Source of the DNA: Hymenobacter frigidus | Lineage (GTDB): Bacteria > Bacteroidota > Bacteroidia > Cytophagales > Hymenobacteraceae | Length of the DNA: 64,000 nucleotides | Assembly: GCF_014640435.1 (NCBI RefSeq) | Contig: NZ_BMGY01000010.1 | Span: forward strand, 34,735 to 98,734 | Reading direction: 5' to 3' | Part shown: piece after piece, positions 16,387 to 25,174 of the stretch | How positions within the stretch are numbered: position 1 is the stretch's first letter | Layout: each line of letters begins with the position of its first letter | Program-made: the position numbers and the translations under genes | Notes under the pieces: generated by a model | Told to the model about the DNA's origin: nothing | Seen by the model: the letters and a program-made list of their open reading frames with translations, nothing else | Databases searched by the model: none

Positions 16387-17235
16387 TTAGCGGGCCACGG
16401 GCGTGGCCCGGGCTACTTCGGAAGCCAGCCGCGCCGACAGACCCGGCGAGAGCCATTCGCCGCTGGCCACCTGCACGGCCTGGGCCCCCACGCGCAGGTA
16501 ATCCTCCACGTCGCGCAGCGTGAAAATGCCGCCGGTGCCGAAGATGGGTAACGTCAGTTTGTCGTCGTTGGCCAGTTCCCACACGCAACGCAGGGCCAGC
16601 GGCCGCAGGGCCTCGCCCGAGAGGCCGCCCACCAGCGGGGCGGCGTTGCGGTCGGTGGGCAGGTGCAGCACTTTCAGGGTGTTGGTAGCAGCTAGGGCGG
16701 TGGCCCCGCCTTCCTGCGCCCCCAAGGCCAAGCCCCGGATGTGGTCGGGCCACGGCGGCAGCTTCACAATCACGGCCGCGTCGTCGCCCAGCTCATTGCG
16801 CACGGCTTCGGTGGCTTCGCGCACGAATCGGGCCGTCACATCGGCCCCCGAACCACCGGGCGGCACCGTGATGTACACTTCCAGGCCGGCCAATTGCGTA
16901 CCGGCCTCGCGCTGCAAATACCGCGCAATCTTGCGAAATCCCGGCACGCCGGGAGCCGTGATGCTCACAAACACCGGCACGCCAAAGCGCCGCAGCTGCG
17001 GCAGGTGCTCCTGCACCAGCAGCTCGGCGCCCTCCGTGCGCATGTCGGTGCGATTCAGCAGCGTCTGGTCGGCCACTTGCAGGATGCCATCGTGGCCGGG
17101 CAGACCGGCGCGGGGCTCCATGGTCACGGTTTTGGTAAAAATTGCGCCCAGCTGCTCGTAGCCCGCTCCATTGAGGTCCCATGGAGCAGTGGCCAGGCAT
17201 ACTGAATTCTGTAACGTGATGGCTCCGAGTTTCAT
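16387..17235 (-). CDS. Dihydroorotate dehydrogenase-like protein lacking the catalytic cysteine motif
   Basis: A 282-residue FMN-barrel protein of the PyrD class 1 type. It shows LATAPWDLNGAGYEQLGAIFTKTVT, KLPPWPDHIRGLALGAQEGGATALAATNTLK, GGLSGEALRPLALRCVWEL and FGTGGIFTLRDVEDYLRVGAQAVQV, all of which align with DHODH. The active-site loop, normally NxSCPN, reads YITVPP at residues 121-126. The FMN-contacting Asn and the catalytic Cys are thus replaced by Tyr and Val. It may be a divergent dehydrogenase acting on another substrate, or inactive. The ATG at 17235 gives the canonical start; the longer frame to 17328 has no family support. Location upstream of pyrF and pyrE supports a pyrimidine link. 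Confidence 0.75.
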   Translation of the reverse strand: MKLGAITLQNSVCLATAPWDLNGAGYEQLGAIFTKTVTMEPRAGLPGHDGILQVADQTLLNRTDMRTEGAELLVQEHLPQLRRFGVPVFVSITAPGVPGFRKIARYLQREAGTQLAGLEVYITVPPGGSGADVTARFVREATEAVRNELGDDAAVIVKLPPWPDHIRGLALGAQEGGATALAATNTLKVLHLPTDRNAAPLVGGLSGEALRPLALRCVWELANDDKLTLPIFGTGGIFTLRDVEDYLRVGAQAVQVASGEWLSPGLSARLASEVARATPVAR

Positions 17236-17332
17236 AGCTATAAGGTAAGTAAATAAAAACGAATGGTCACCCCCACTTGCCCGAGAGCCAAGCGAGGGTG
17301 ACGTTCGGCCGGCGTACCGGCTAAGCAACTTC

Positions 17333-17467
17333 TTAAATTACGTTTTCGCGGTTAATCAGGAAGGGCACGCAGTCGCGGATGTCCGTCTGGCCGAGGATGA
17401 ACTGGGCCACGCGGGCCGAGGCGATGGTAGCAGCGGCCATTTTAGGAGAGAGTATGTTGGTGTCCAT
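17333..17467 (-). CDS. Possible 44-residue leader peptide / small protein
   Basis: An ATG at 17467 opens a 44-codon frame: MDTNILSPKMAAATIASARV, then a hydrophobic middle (AQFILGQ) and an end with CVPFLINRENVI. I do not recognise it. It lies about 97 bases upstream of the PyrD-like start and just downstream of an intrinsic terminator. This suggests an attenuation leader peptide or an independent small protein. The evidence is position and a clean start only. Confidence 0.4.
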   Translation of the reverse strand: MDTNILSPKMAAATIASARVAQFILGQTDIRDCVPFLINRENVI

Positions 17468-17532
17468 ACTGTTTAGCTTTAAAAGGGAAAGCTTTAAAAG
17501 TTGAGGAATTGAATACCGAACTGACCGCGCAT

Positions 17533-17691
17533 AAAAAAACCGTTTCGGAATCCGGAACGGTGGCGGGGCAACAACTAGAAAAAGTACTAGAAAAACCGGC
17601 AAAACCGACGACGTCAAAAACCTTCCGGTCCTCTCGCGGCGCACTGTTGAGCAGTGTTCCGCGCTTCATCAACGGGTGTTTGGGTTGAAGC
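17533..17691 (-). ncRNA. Candidate structured leader RNA ending in an intrinsic terminator
   Basis: On the minus strand a TAATTTTG promoter box (17698-17705) predicts a start near 17691. The RNA then folds: GCTTC pairs with GAAGC around an ACCC-rich loop. A strong compound hairpin follows, with CGCGG (17659-17663) pairing with CCGCG (17635-17639) and CACTG with CAGTG inside. At 17533-17561 a 9-bp hairpin with one mismatch is followed by seven T residues, a classical terminator. The 44-codon ORF and the PyrD-like gene lie beyond it. The layout fits a riboswitch or attenuator, or a free-standing small RNA. I cannot match it to a known class. Confidence 0.45.
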
Positions 17692-17697
17692 ACGATG

Positions 17698-17705
17698 CAA
17701 AATTA
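17698..17705 (-). promoter_or_regulatory. Bacteroidota -7 promoter box TAATTTTG
   Basis: TAATTTTG on the minus strand fits the TAnnTTTG box of the Bacteroidota primary sigma factor. It is placed just before the structured leader. No clear TTG -33 element was found. Confidence 0.5.
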
Positions 17706-17951
17706 CGGTATGATTACCTCGGGCAGCTCATTCGTAATGTTAAGTTTTTGTTGGATATTTTTTTTCAATATTTTTTCACGCTTTCGTTTTCTGCGATTGG
17801 AATTAGATAGCCGGTATTTTAACAGGCAAATAGCTGATAATCTTTTTTCAAGCTCACTGTACCGTTTGCCAGGCATCTACTCTTGGCCGTAGCTTTGCTG
17901 TTTATTCCGCGGCAAAAACTTATTTGTTTCTAATCACTCTTCTGCGCTAAC

Positions 17952-17990
17952 AAAAAGCCCGTGGCACTCAATGAGTACCACGGGCTTTTT
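17952..17990. terminator. Bidirectional intrinsic terminator
   Basis: AAAAAGCCCGTGG pairs with CCACGGGCTTTTT, with further pairing of ACTCA and TGAGT inside after one mismatch. It lies 19 bases past the stop of the nuclease gene (minus strand) and has T-runs on both strands. The 250 bases between it and the promoter at 17705 are A/T-rich and hold no convincing gene; a 65-codon frame there (17695-17892) looks random. Confidence 0.85.
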
Positions 17991-18009
17991 GCTTGTCAGG
18001 CAGGGTTAC

Positions 18010-18900
18010 TCAGCTGGTCGGGCCGGCATCTACACGAGCCTCAATCACGCTCTGCACGCTGGATGACACAGCCGAGAGGATGTTGTAGCCCGTGGCCGAC
18101 TCGATGGCATCCACGCTGGTGCGGTAGCTGCCCCAGGCCGTGCCGATGGAGTTGGTGTTAGGCATGTTCACGGCGATGATGCGGGTGGCGGTGGTGACGC
18201 GGCCGGCATCGCCGGTGCCTTCGGGCAGCACTACCAGTACTTTCCAGCAGTTGCTGGGCACCACAATGCGCCCGCTGCTAATGGTGGTGGCGTAGCCGTT
18301 GGTGCCGGTGCCGCCGCTGCCGTAACTGCCGGCCACGATGTAGCACTCGTAGCCCTGGCCCACCAGCGTGCGGGCGTAGTTCTCGAGGCCAGCCCAGGTT
18401 TGCTGGTTGTTCACCGGGGCTTGGGGCATCATGTTGGTCATGAGAAAAGTAGCCGAATTATCGGCTATCGAACCGGTACGGTCGGCACTGGGGCAGACGT
18501 GGCCCCGGTCGAAGCCCGAGCCGCTGTAGCTGGTGCTGCCCGCGCGGAACCAACCAGTAGGCAGCGTCGCGTCGGAAGCGAAATTGTCCTGGCGGGGCGT
18601 GCTGCCCAGCCAGGCGCGGCTCAGGTGCCAGCTCGCCCAGTTGGCTTTGCCCTTGTCGCGGCTATACGACAGAGTGTACTGGGTTTTGGTCATCAGGTAG
18701 TTGTTGGGCGAGTTCGTGGCGTCGGTCACGGCCCCGCTGGGGTTGCCCATGGCCAGGTTGCCGTCGCGGGTGGCGACGTCGCTGCTCACGGTGGCGGCAG
18801 TTGGGGTAGCGGGAGCAATTCCTTGCTCCTCACGCGAACAGGATACCGCCAGGGCAACCAGCAGCACCAAGCTGCTAATACGAGTAAAAACGAGTTTCAT
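18010..18900 (-). CDS. Secreted DNA/RNA non-specific endonuclease (lipoprotein)
   Basis: A 296-residue nuclease of the NUC1/Serratia type, probably anchored on the cell surface or outer membrane. Residues 1-20 form a lipoprotein signal ending LAVSC with the lipid-accepting Cys21. The catalytic motif DRGH is at 131-134 (GFDRGHVCPSADR), with the general-base His134. The metal-binding Asn is expected in TFLMTNMMPQAPVNNQQTW. The family cuts DNA and RNA outside the cytoplasm for nutrient use. That fits the nearby nucleotide genes only loosely. It has its own strong terminator and is monocistronic. Confidence 0.92.
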   Translation of the reverse strand: MKLVFTRISSLVLLVALAVSCSREEQGIAPATPTAATVSSDVATRDGNLAMGNPSGAVTDATNSPNNYLMTKTQYTLSYSRDKGKANWASWHLSRAWLGSTPRQDNFASDATLPTGWFRAGSTSYSGSGFDRGHVCPSADRTGSIADNSATFLMTNMMPQAPVNNQQTWAGLENYARTLVGQGYECYIVAGSYGSGGTGTNGYATTISSGRIVVPSNCWKVLVVLPEGTGDAGRVTTATRIIAVNMPNTNSIGTAWGSYRTSVDAIESATGYNILSAVSSSVQSVIEARVDAGPTS

Positions 18901-19319
18901 GAAAAAAGCAAGAATGTGAACGTAGTGAATGGTCCCGCAAAATTCCGCTGATGAGATTACCTCAGCGCTAGTGCAACATTACGCAATTGTTAAGAACGGT
19001 TTATGGAACGGTGTACCGGCCGCAGGCATGGAGGCATCCGAAACACCGGGCGATTCACGCAAATAAAGAGGCGGCGGCTGGCACTTGGTTGGGTTACCCG
19101 ATTGGACCGCGCACGGCAGCAGCTCCGGCCTGGAATTTTAAATTGCCGGGCGCAACGAAATACCACCTGAATAATATATAGCCGTCTGTTGCCACTGTCA
19201 GCAGCTACTTTCCTTGCGCCGCCATTTTTTAAGCCGCTGACAGATTGATTGCGGGGCCGTACTTGGGCCGTTAGCCCGCTATCTTAGGTCCTTTTGCAGC
19301 TTTCCCCTTCCCATCGGCC
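18901..19319. other. Intergenic region between divergent nuclease and phytochrome operon
   Basis: About 420 bases without a convincing gene. It should hold the promoters of both divergent units. A TATCTTAG sequence about 40 bases before the heme oxygenase start is one mismatch from the TAnnTTTG box. A 64-codon plus-strand frame at 18987-19181 has no recognisable features. Confidence 0.5.
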
Positions 19320-19901
19320 TTGCTTACGACTTCTCAAACGCCGACCCTGTTGTTGCGGCTGCGCAGCGAAACCCGCCCCCAACACGAGGCCTTGGAGCAG
19401 AACGATTTCAACCAAGCCCTGACGGCGGGCACCCTGACCGCGCTGGGCACGGCGCGTTTTCTGGCCAAGATGTACGGCTTCCTGCGGCCCTACGAAACGG
19501 CACTGCAGGAGCACGCGGCGGATTTTTCGGCGGCTTGGGAAGTACCCGAACGCCTGCGCGCTCACCTGATTCTGACGGATTTGGAGCGGCCGGAATCCGC
19601 CCCCGACCTGCCCTGGTGCCCGGCCATGCCGCCGCTGCGCACGCGGCCCCAGCTACTGGGCGCGATGTACGTGGTGGAGGGCTCGACGCTGGGCGGGCAG
19701 GTCATCACCCGGCAGCTGGCGCAGGCGGGTATTTTGCTGCGCGCCTATTTTACGGGCTACGGCGCGCTGACCGGGCCGCGGTGGAAGGCCTTCTGCCAAT
19801 TGCTGACGGAAGCGGCCCCCGCGGGCCCCGACCAGGACGAAATTGTGGCCTCGGCCCGCCTTACTTTTCAACGACTTGACCAGTGGATAACTCAACCGTG
19901 A
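19320..19901 (+). CDS. bphO: Biliverdin-producing heme oxygenase
   Basis: Cleaves heme to biliverdin, the chromophore of the phytochrome encoded next. The 193-residue helical protein starts with LLRLRSETRPQHEALEQ, where the histidine is the expected proximal heme ligand. It continues with FLAKMYGFLRPYETAL and the distal-helix segment GAMYVVEGSTLGGQVI. No ATG is available, so TTG at 19320 is the likely start; the next in-frame ATG is inside the fold. The stop codon TGA (19899-19901) overlaps a GTG start of the phytochrome gene, which implies translational coupling. Confidence 0.9.
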   Translation: MLTTSQTPTLLLRLRSETRPQHEALEQNDFNQALTAGTLTALGTARFLAKMYGFLRPYETALQEHAADFSAAWEVPERLRAHLILTDLERPESAPDLPWCPAMPPLRTRPQLLGAMYVVEGSTLGGQVITRQLAQAGILLRAYFTGYGALTGPRWKAFCQLLTEAAPAGPDQDEIVASARLTFQRLDQWITQP

Positions 19902-22201
19902 GCCCGACCGACGTGGCGATGCTCCGCGTGCCCATCACCCTCACCAACTGCGACCGGGAGCCGATTCACATCCCAGGGGCCATTCAGCCCTACGGCTTTT
20001 TGCTGTGCCTGGACCCGACCACCCGGCGCATTGTGCAAGCCAGCGCCAACACCGGCACCCTGATTGGCCTGGCGGCCGAGAGCCTGCTGTACGGCGGGCT
20101 CGACCAGCTGCTGGGGCCTGAGCGGCTGGCCGAAATCGAGGGCTTGCTGGAAGGGCTCACCCACGCTCCCAAGCTACTGGGGGCGCGGCTGGACGCCGTG
20201 GCGGGGCAGCCGTTCTACAAGGTTATTCTGCACCGCTACGACGAGCTGCTATGGCTGGAGTTTGAGCCGGTGACCGAAACCAACGCCGCACCCCTCGACC
20301 TGTCCTTCCTGAACGGGGCCCTAGGCCAAATGCTGGCCGCCAGCAAGGTGCAGGAGTTTTGCCAACACGCCGTGGAGCAGGTGCGCGCCATCACGGGCTT
20401 CGACCGGGTGGCCATTTACCGGTTTGCGGCCGACGAGAGCGGCGAAATCATTGCCGAGGCCATCCGCGAAGACCTGTCGCCCTGGCTGGGGCTGCATTAC
20501 CCGGCCTCGGACCTGCCGCAGCAGGCGCGGGCCATGTACCTCAAAAACTGGCTGCGCTTCATTCCCAGCGCGACCTACACGCCCGTGCCGCTGGTGCCGG
20601 TGAATAACCCGGTGACCAACCGCCCGCCCGACATGACCCACGCGGCGCTGCGCAGCGTGTCGCCGCTGCACCTGGAGTACCTGCGTAACATGGGCTCGGC
20701 GGCCACCATGACCATTTCCCTGATTAACCAGGGCCGGCTGTGGGGCATGATTACCTGCCACCACCTCACGCCCCGGCTGGTGAGCTACGAGCTGCGGGAG
20801 CTGTGCCAGTTCATCGGCAAGACGTTTTCGGCGCTGCTGCCCAGCAAGGAGCAGCACGACGAGGACGAGTACCTGCTGCGCATTCGGGCGCAGCAGGCCC
20901 GGCTGTTCGAGCACGCCTCGGCCCACAACAATTTTGTGGACGGCCTGCACCAGGAGGCAACCACGGTAATGGACGTGTTCGAGTGCGGCGGGGCGGCCAT
21001 TTACTTCGACGACGACCTGGTGACGGTGGGCGCAACGCCCACGCCGGCCCAGATTCGGGAGTTGATAGCGTGGCTGCAGACCAACGCCAAAACGGACGTC
21101 TTCTGCACCAATTCCTACCCCGCCCTCAACCCGGCGGGGGTGGCGCTGCGGGCCACGGCCAGCGGCTTCATCGCCGCCGCCCTCACCGACGCGCCCCGCA
21201 ACTACCTGCTCTGGTTCCGGCCCGAGTTGGTGCGCACCGTGACCTGGGCCGGCCAGCAGGAAAAGGCCAAAGTGCTGACCGACGGGCAGATGTTTCTCTC
21301 GCCCCGGCAGTCGTTTGAGGCCTGGAAGGAGCTGGTGGAAAACACCGCCGCGCCGTGGAAGCCCGTGGAAATAGCCGCGGCCCGCGAAATCCGCCTGCAC
21401 ATTTCCGACCTGCGCTTCAAGGTGTTCAACGAGCTGCAGGCCCGCGCCCAAAGCCTGGCCCGCCTCAATAGCGAGCTGGAGCGCAGCAACGACGAGCTGG
21501 ACTCGTTCGCTTACGTGGCCTCGCACGACTTGAAAGAGCCCCTGCGCGGCATCCACAACTACTCGCTGTTTTTGCTGGAGGACTACGCCGACCGCCTCGA
21601 CGCCGAGGGCGTGCACAAGCTCGAAACGCTGGTGCGCCTGAGCCAGCGCATGGAAGGCCTGATTGAGTCGCTGCTGCAGCTCTCGCGCGTGGGCCGCACC
21701 GACCTGGTGGTGGCCGACGTGAACCTGAACCAAGTGCTGGCCGAGGTGGCCGAGCTATTGCAGCCGCGCTTCGAGCAGACCAACACCGTGCTCACGGTGG
21801 TGGGGCCGCTGCCCACGGTGCGCGCCGACGGGGTGCGGCTGCAGGAGGTGTTCCACAACCTGATTGTCAACGGCATGAAGTACAACGACAAGCCCGCCAA
21901 GACCGTAATGGTGGGGCTGGCCCCGCCCGAGGCAACGGCCGGCACCGCGGAGGCCGTGCCCGGCGGCGAGTTCTATACCTTTTACGTACGCGACAACGGC
22001 ATCGGCATCGAAGCCCGGCACCAGGTCAACATCTTTAAGCTCTTCAAGCGCCTCCACGCCCAGGACAAGTACGACGGCGGCACCGGCGCGGGCCTGGCCA
22101 TCGCCAAAAAAATGGTGGAGAAGCACGGCGGCAGCTTGTGGGTCGAGTCGGTGCCTGGGCAGGGCGCCACGTTTTATTTCACGCTTCCCAAGTCGTTGTA
22201 A
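19898..22201 (+). CDS. bphP: Bacteriophytochrome histidine kinase
   Basis: A red/far-red light sensor kinase of about 767 residues. The N-terminal PAS domain carries the biliverdin-binding cysteine (Cys18) in LTNCDREPIHIPGAIQPYG. A GAF domain (about 140-310) includes PASDLPQQARAMYLKNW, where the usual PASDIP reads PASDLP. The PHY domain (about 320-500) ends in the tongue motif PRQSFEAW. Then come the DHp helix with His543 in SHDLKEP and the ATPase domain with N box (NLIVNGMKYND), G1 (DNGIGI) and G2 (GGTGAGLAIAKKM). GTG at 19898 gives a 4-base overlap with bphO and is preferred; GTG at 19883 and ATG at 19919 are alternatives. Output probably goes to the following response regulators. Confidence 0.95.
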   Translation: MSPTDVAMLRVPITLTNCDREPIHIPGAIQPYGFLLCLDPTTRRIVQASANTGTLIGLAAESLLYGGLDQLLGPERLAEIEGLLEGLTHAPKLLGARLDAVAGQPFYKVILHRYDELLWLEFEPVTETNAAPLDLSFLNGALGQMLAASKVQEFCQHAVEQVRAITGFDRVAIYRFAADESGEIIAEAIREDLSPWLGLHYPASDLPQQARAMYLKNWLRFIPSATYTPVPLVPVNNPVTNRPPDMTHAALRSVSPLHLEYLRNMGSAATMTISLINQGRLWGMITCHHLTPRLVSYELRELCQFIGKTFSALLPSKEQHDEDEYLLRIRAQQARLFEHASAHNNFVDGLHQEATTVMDVFECGGAAIYFDDDLVTVGATPTPAQIRELIAWLQTNAKTDVFCTNSYPALNPAGVALRATASGFIAAALTDAPRNYLLWFRPELVRTVTWAGQQEKAKVLTDGQMFLSPRQSFEAWKELVENTAAPWKPVEIAAAREIRLHISDLRFKVFNELQARAQSLARLNSELERSNDELDSFAYVASHDLKEPLRGIHNYSLFLLEDYADRLDAEGVHKLETLVRLSQRMEGLIESLLQLSRVGRTDLVVADVNLNQVLAEVAELLQPRFEQTNTVLTVVGPLPTVRADGVRLQEVFHNLIVNGMKYNDKPAKTVMVGLAPPEATAGTAEAVPGGEFYTFYVRDNGIGIEARHQVNIFKLFKRLHAQDKYDGGTGAGLAIAKKMVEKHGGSLWVESVPGQGATFYFTLPKSL

Positions 22202-22648
22202 TTGATTAACTACCCCCTCCGGCCCCTCCTCGTGGTGGAAGACAGCGCCGAAGACTTCACGGCCCTGAGCCGCGTATTTCGCAAGCTCGCGCTGCAAAAC
22301 CCCGTGGTGCGCTGCGAAGACGGCGACCAAGCCCTGGCGTACCTGCAAGGGCACGGCCAGGCGGCGGGCTGGCCCGCGACGCTGCCGGCCCTGGTGCTGC
22401 TCGACCTGAACCTGCCGGGCATCGACGGACGCACGGTGCTCGAAACCCTCAAGAAGGACCCCCGGCTGCAGGCCCTGCCGGTCGTCGTGCTCAGTACCTC
22501 CTCCAGCACCCGCGACGTGGAGCGCTGCTACCAGCTGGGCGCCAACGGCTACCTCACCAAGCCCATTCAGTACGCCGCGCTGGAAGACAAGCTGCGGCTG
22601 GCCCTGCAGTACTGGCTGGAAGCCTCGGAACTACCCCAAATTACTTAA
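22202..22648 (+). CDS. Single-domain response regulator (phytochrome-associated, Rcp1-like)
   Basis: A 148-residue receiver with no output domain. It shows LLVVEDSAEDF (acidic pocket), LVLLDLNLPGIDG with the phospho-acceptor Asp, VVLSTSSSTRDV and the KPI lysine loop (ANGYLTKPI). This is the Rcp1-like group commonly encoded after phytochromes. The start is TTG at 22202, directly after the bphP stop, so it is translationally coupled. It is likely the immediate phosphate acceptor of the phytochrome, passing the signal by protein contact. Confidence 0.9.
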   Translation: MINYPLRPLLVVEDSAEDFTALSRVFRKLALQNPVVRCEDGDQALAYLQGHGQAAGWPATLPALVLLDLNLPGIDGRTVLETLKKDPRLQALPVVVLSTSSSTRDVERCYQLGANGYLTKPIQYAALEDKLRLALQYWLEASELPQIT

Positions 22649-22658
22649 GCCCGCACCA

Positions 22659-23864
22659 GTGAAAAGAATATTGCTGGTCGACGACAACGAGCAGGACCGG
22701 ACCCTGTACCGGCGCTACCTGAGCAAATCCGAAGGGCACGAACGGCTGGAAATTAGCGAGGCCGCCACGGGCGCCGAGGCCCGGGCCGCATTCGCGGCCC
22801 ACCGGCCCGACTGCGTGCTGCTGGATTACAACCTGCCCGACACCGACGGCCTGGACCTGCTGGCCGAGCTGATGGCCCTGGCCCCCCCCGAAACCCTGTG
22901 CGTGGTGATGATAACCGGCGGCGGCAGCGAAGGCCTGGCCATGCGCGCCCTCCGGACCGGCGCCCTCGATTACCTGGTGAAGCAGCAGTTCGACCAGAGC
23001 ATGCTCGTGAAAACGGTGTTCCACGCCATCGAAAAAAATGAGTGGCGGCAGTACGTGGCCTCCTACCACAACGAGCTGCGCGCCGTGAACCAGCAGCTGC
23101 GCGACTCGCTGGAGGAGCTGCGGAATACGCGAGAGGAGGTCACCCAGAAAAACGCGCAGCTCACGGCCGCCAACGCCCAGCTCACGGCCGCCAACCTCGA
23201 CCTCGACAATTTCGTGTACGCCGCCAGCCACGACCTCAAGCAGCCGGTTAATAACCTGACCGGACTGTTTGACGAGCTGCGGCGCACGGCCACCTTTCAC
23301 GACCCCGAGGAGGCCGTGGTAATGCAACTGGTGCAGACCTCGCTGCACGACCTGAGCACCACCATTTCCGACCTGGCGGCCATCGTGCAGGAAGAGCGCC
23401 CCTGCGGCCATCAGTCCACCGAAATCGTGCGGCTGGCCGACCTGGTGGCGGAAGTGAATCAGACGCTCAGCCGCGAAGTGCAGGAAACGCAAGCCTCCAT
23501 CAGCACGGCTTTTGAAACCTTACCCGAGTTGGAGTACGTGCGCGTCAACCTGCGCTCCATCCTGCTGAACCTGCTGGCCAACGCCCTGAAGTACCGCCAC
23601 CCCGCCCGCCCCCCGCGGGTACACCTGCGCGCTTTCCGCGAAGCCGGCCACCCCGTGCTCGAAGTACAGGACAACGGCCTGGGCATCGACTTGGAGCGTC
23701 ACGGCTTGGAGCTGTTCCAGCTGTTCCGGCGCTTCCATCCCGAAGCGGCAGCCGGCACCGGCGTGGGCCTTTTTCTCGTCAACCGGCTGGTGCTCGCCCA
23801 CGGCGGCCGTATCGAGGTAACCAGCGAGGCGGGCCACGGCACCACGTTCCGGCTGCATCTGTAG
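22659..23864 (+). CDS. Receiver-histidine kinase hybrid (N-terminal receiver)
   Basis: A 401-residue protein with the order reversed from common hybrids. Residues 1-125 are a receiver (ILLVDDNEQDR, VLLDYNLPDTDG, MITGGGSEG, LVKQQFDQ). A coiled coil (about 135-190) contains a short tandem repeat, AQLTAANAQLTAANLDLD. The DHp helix follows, with His in YAASHDLKQPVNN, then the ATPase domain (NLLANALKYRHP, DNGLGID, GTGVGLFLVNRLV). It starts with GTG at 22659, 10 bases after the preceding regulator. It probably takes the phytochrome phosphosignal and relays it through its own kinase domain, or acts as a phosphatase or partner. No DNA-binding output is encoded in the operon. Confidence 0.92.
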   Translation: MKRILLVDDNEQDRTLYRRYLSKSEGHERLEISEAATGAEARAAFAAHRPDCVLLDYNLPDTDGLDLLAELMALAPPETLCVVMITGGGSEGLAMRALRTGALDYLVKQQFDQSMLVKTVFHAIEKNEWRQYVASYHNELRAVNQQLRDSLEELRNTREEVTQKNAQLTAANAQLTAANLDLDNFVYAASHDLKQPVNNLTGLFDELRRTATFHDPEEAVVMQLVQTSLHDLSTTISDLAAIVQEERPCGHQSTEIVRLADLVAEVNQTLSREVQETQASISTAFETLPELEYVRVNLRSILLNLLANALKYRHPARPPRVHLRAFREAGHPVLEVQDNGLGIDLERHGLELFQLFRRFHPEAAAGTGVGLFLVNRLVLAHGGRIEVTSEAGHGTTFRLHL

Positions 23865-23967
23865 GAGGATAAATCTTCGACTTGCACCGCTTCGACAAAG
23901 GCCGCCCGCAACGCCCGCCCGCGCTGGGTGCCGCGCTCGGCCGCGTGGACGCTTTTTTCCGCTGCTA
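23865..23967 (+). other. Short remnant between the phytochrome operon and the IS
   Basis: About 100 bases reading, in one frame, as a C-terminal tail (FDLHRFDKGRPQRPPALGAA and onward) with a stop at the TAG where the IS begins. No start codon or family can be named. It looks like the end of a gene whose front is lost. Confidence 0.3.
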
Positions 23968-25174
23968 GTGGTTTGACAACTTAATTTAGGGGGCGATAGT
24001 TCTGCTAAGACACGTTTCATTTCTCGCTCATGGCCCGCCCCACACAACCCGTTCATCTGCCGCTTGCGGACCAATCTGCCCTGCGGGCCATTGTCAAAAA
24101 GGGTACCCACAAGAGCCGCACCATCACGCGGGCCAACGCCCTGTTGCGGATGGGTGCCGGCGGCAGCGCGTCGGCTGTCCAAGTCCAGGCAGGCATTTCC
24201 TCCACCCAGTACCACCGCCTCAAGCGCCGTTACCTGGACGGTGGCCTGGCCAATGCGTTGGAAGAGCGCCCGCGCAGCGGGCAACCGCCAAAGGTGACGG
24301 CGGCCGTGGAGGCCCGTATAACGAGCCTGGCGTGCAGTGAGTGGCCCGCTGGTGCCTCCCGCTGGACGTTGTCTTTGCTCAACGAAAACATGGTTTCGCT
24401 GGGCTACATCGACACGATTTCGAACGAGGCGATTCGACAAGTGTTAAAAAAAGCAAACTCAAACCTTGGTTAAGCGAAATGTGGTGCATCGGCACCATCA
24501 CGGGCGACTACCTGGCCAACATGGAAGATGTGTTGGACGTGTACAGCCAGCCCGCCGAGGCGGGCGTGGTGCGCCTCTGCTTTGATGAACGGCCCTGCCA
24601 ACTCCTGGACCACGTGCTGACCCCGATTCCACCCAAGCCCAACGCCACGCGCAAAGAACACCAGGAATACGTGCGCAAAGGCGTGTGTAACGTGCTGCTG
24701 GCCTACAACCTGGACACGGGCCAGCGCCATCTGCAAGTGACGACGACCAAAACCAAAGCCGACTACGCCCATTTTATGGACTGGCTCGTGCAAACCCACT
24801 ACCCGGAAACGCCGAAAATTAAGCTCGTGCAAGACAACTACAGCACCCACAGCTACGGCGCCTTCTATGAAAACCTGCCCGTCGAAACGGCCCGCAAGCT
24901 GCGGCACACACTCGAATTCCACTACACCCCCAAACACGGCTCCTGGCTCAATATGGCCGAAATTGAGTTCGCCGCGCTTTCCCGCCAGTGCCTGGACCAA
25001 CGCATCGGCACGCAGGAACGACTCGAAGCGGAGGCCGTGGCCTGGGAAGCCAAACGAAACGCAGCGGCCGTCAAGGTCAACTGGTCATTCACCACCGAAA
25101 AGGCCCGTGATAAATTGAAAAACAGGTACGCCGAACTAACCAAAGTAACTGACGAAATTAAACTGTCAGACCAC
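23968..25174 (+). mobile_element. Intact IS630-family insertion sequence
   Basis: A 1207-bp element bounded by imperfect terminal inverted repeats: GTGGTTTGACAACTTAATTT at the left and the inverse of GTGGTCTGACAGTTTAATTT at the right. TA dinucleotides flank both ends (23966-23967 and 25175-25176), matching the TA target duplication of IS630/Tc1-mariner elements. It encodes one transposase read across a frameshift. It inserted beside an older IS630 remnant. Confidence 0.9.

Noticed and set aside
17695-17892. 65-codon A/T-rich plus-strand frame
   Set aside because: Random-looking aromatic-rich translation in an A/T-rich gap, overlapping a likely minus-strand promoter.
20321-21733. 470-codon minus-strand frame opposite the phytochrome gene
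   Set aside because: Length comes from high GC content; the histidine/glutamine/valine-rich translation has no domain, and the plus strand clearly encodes bphP.
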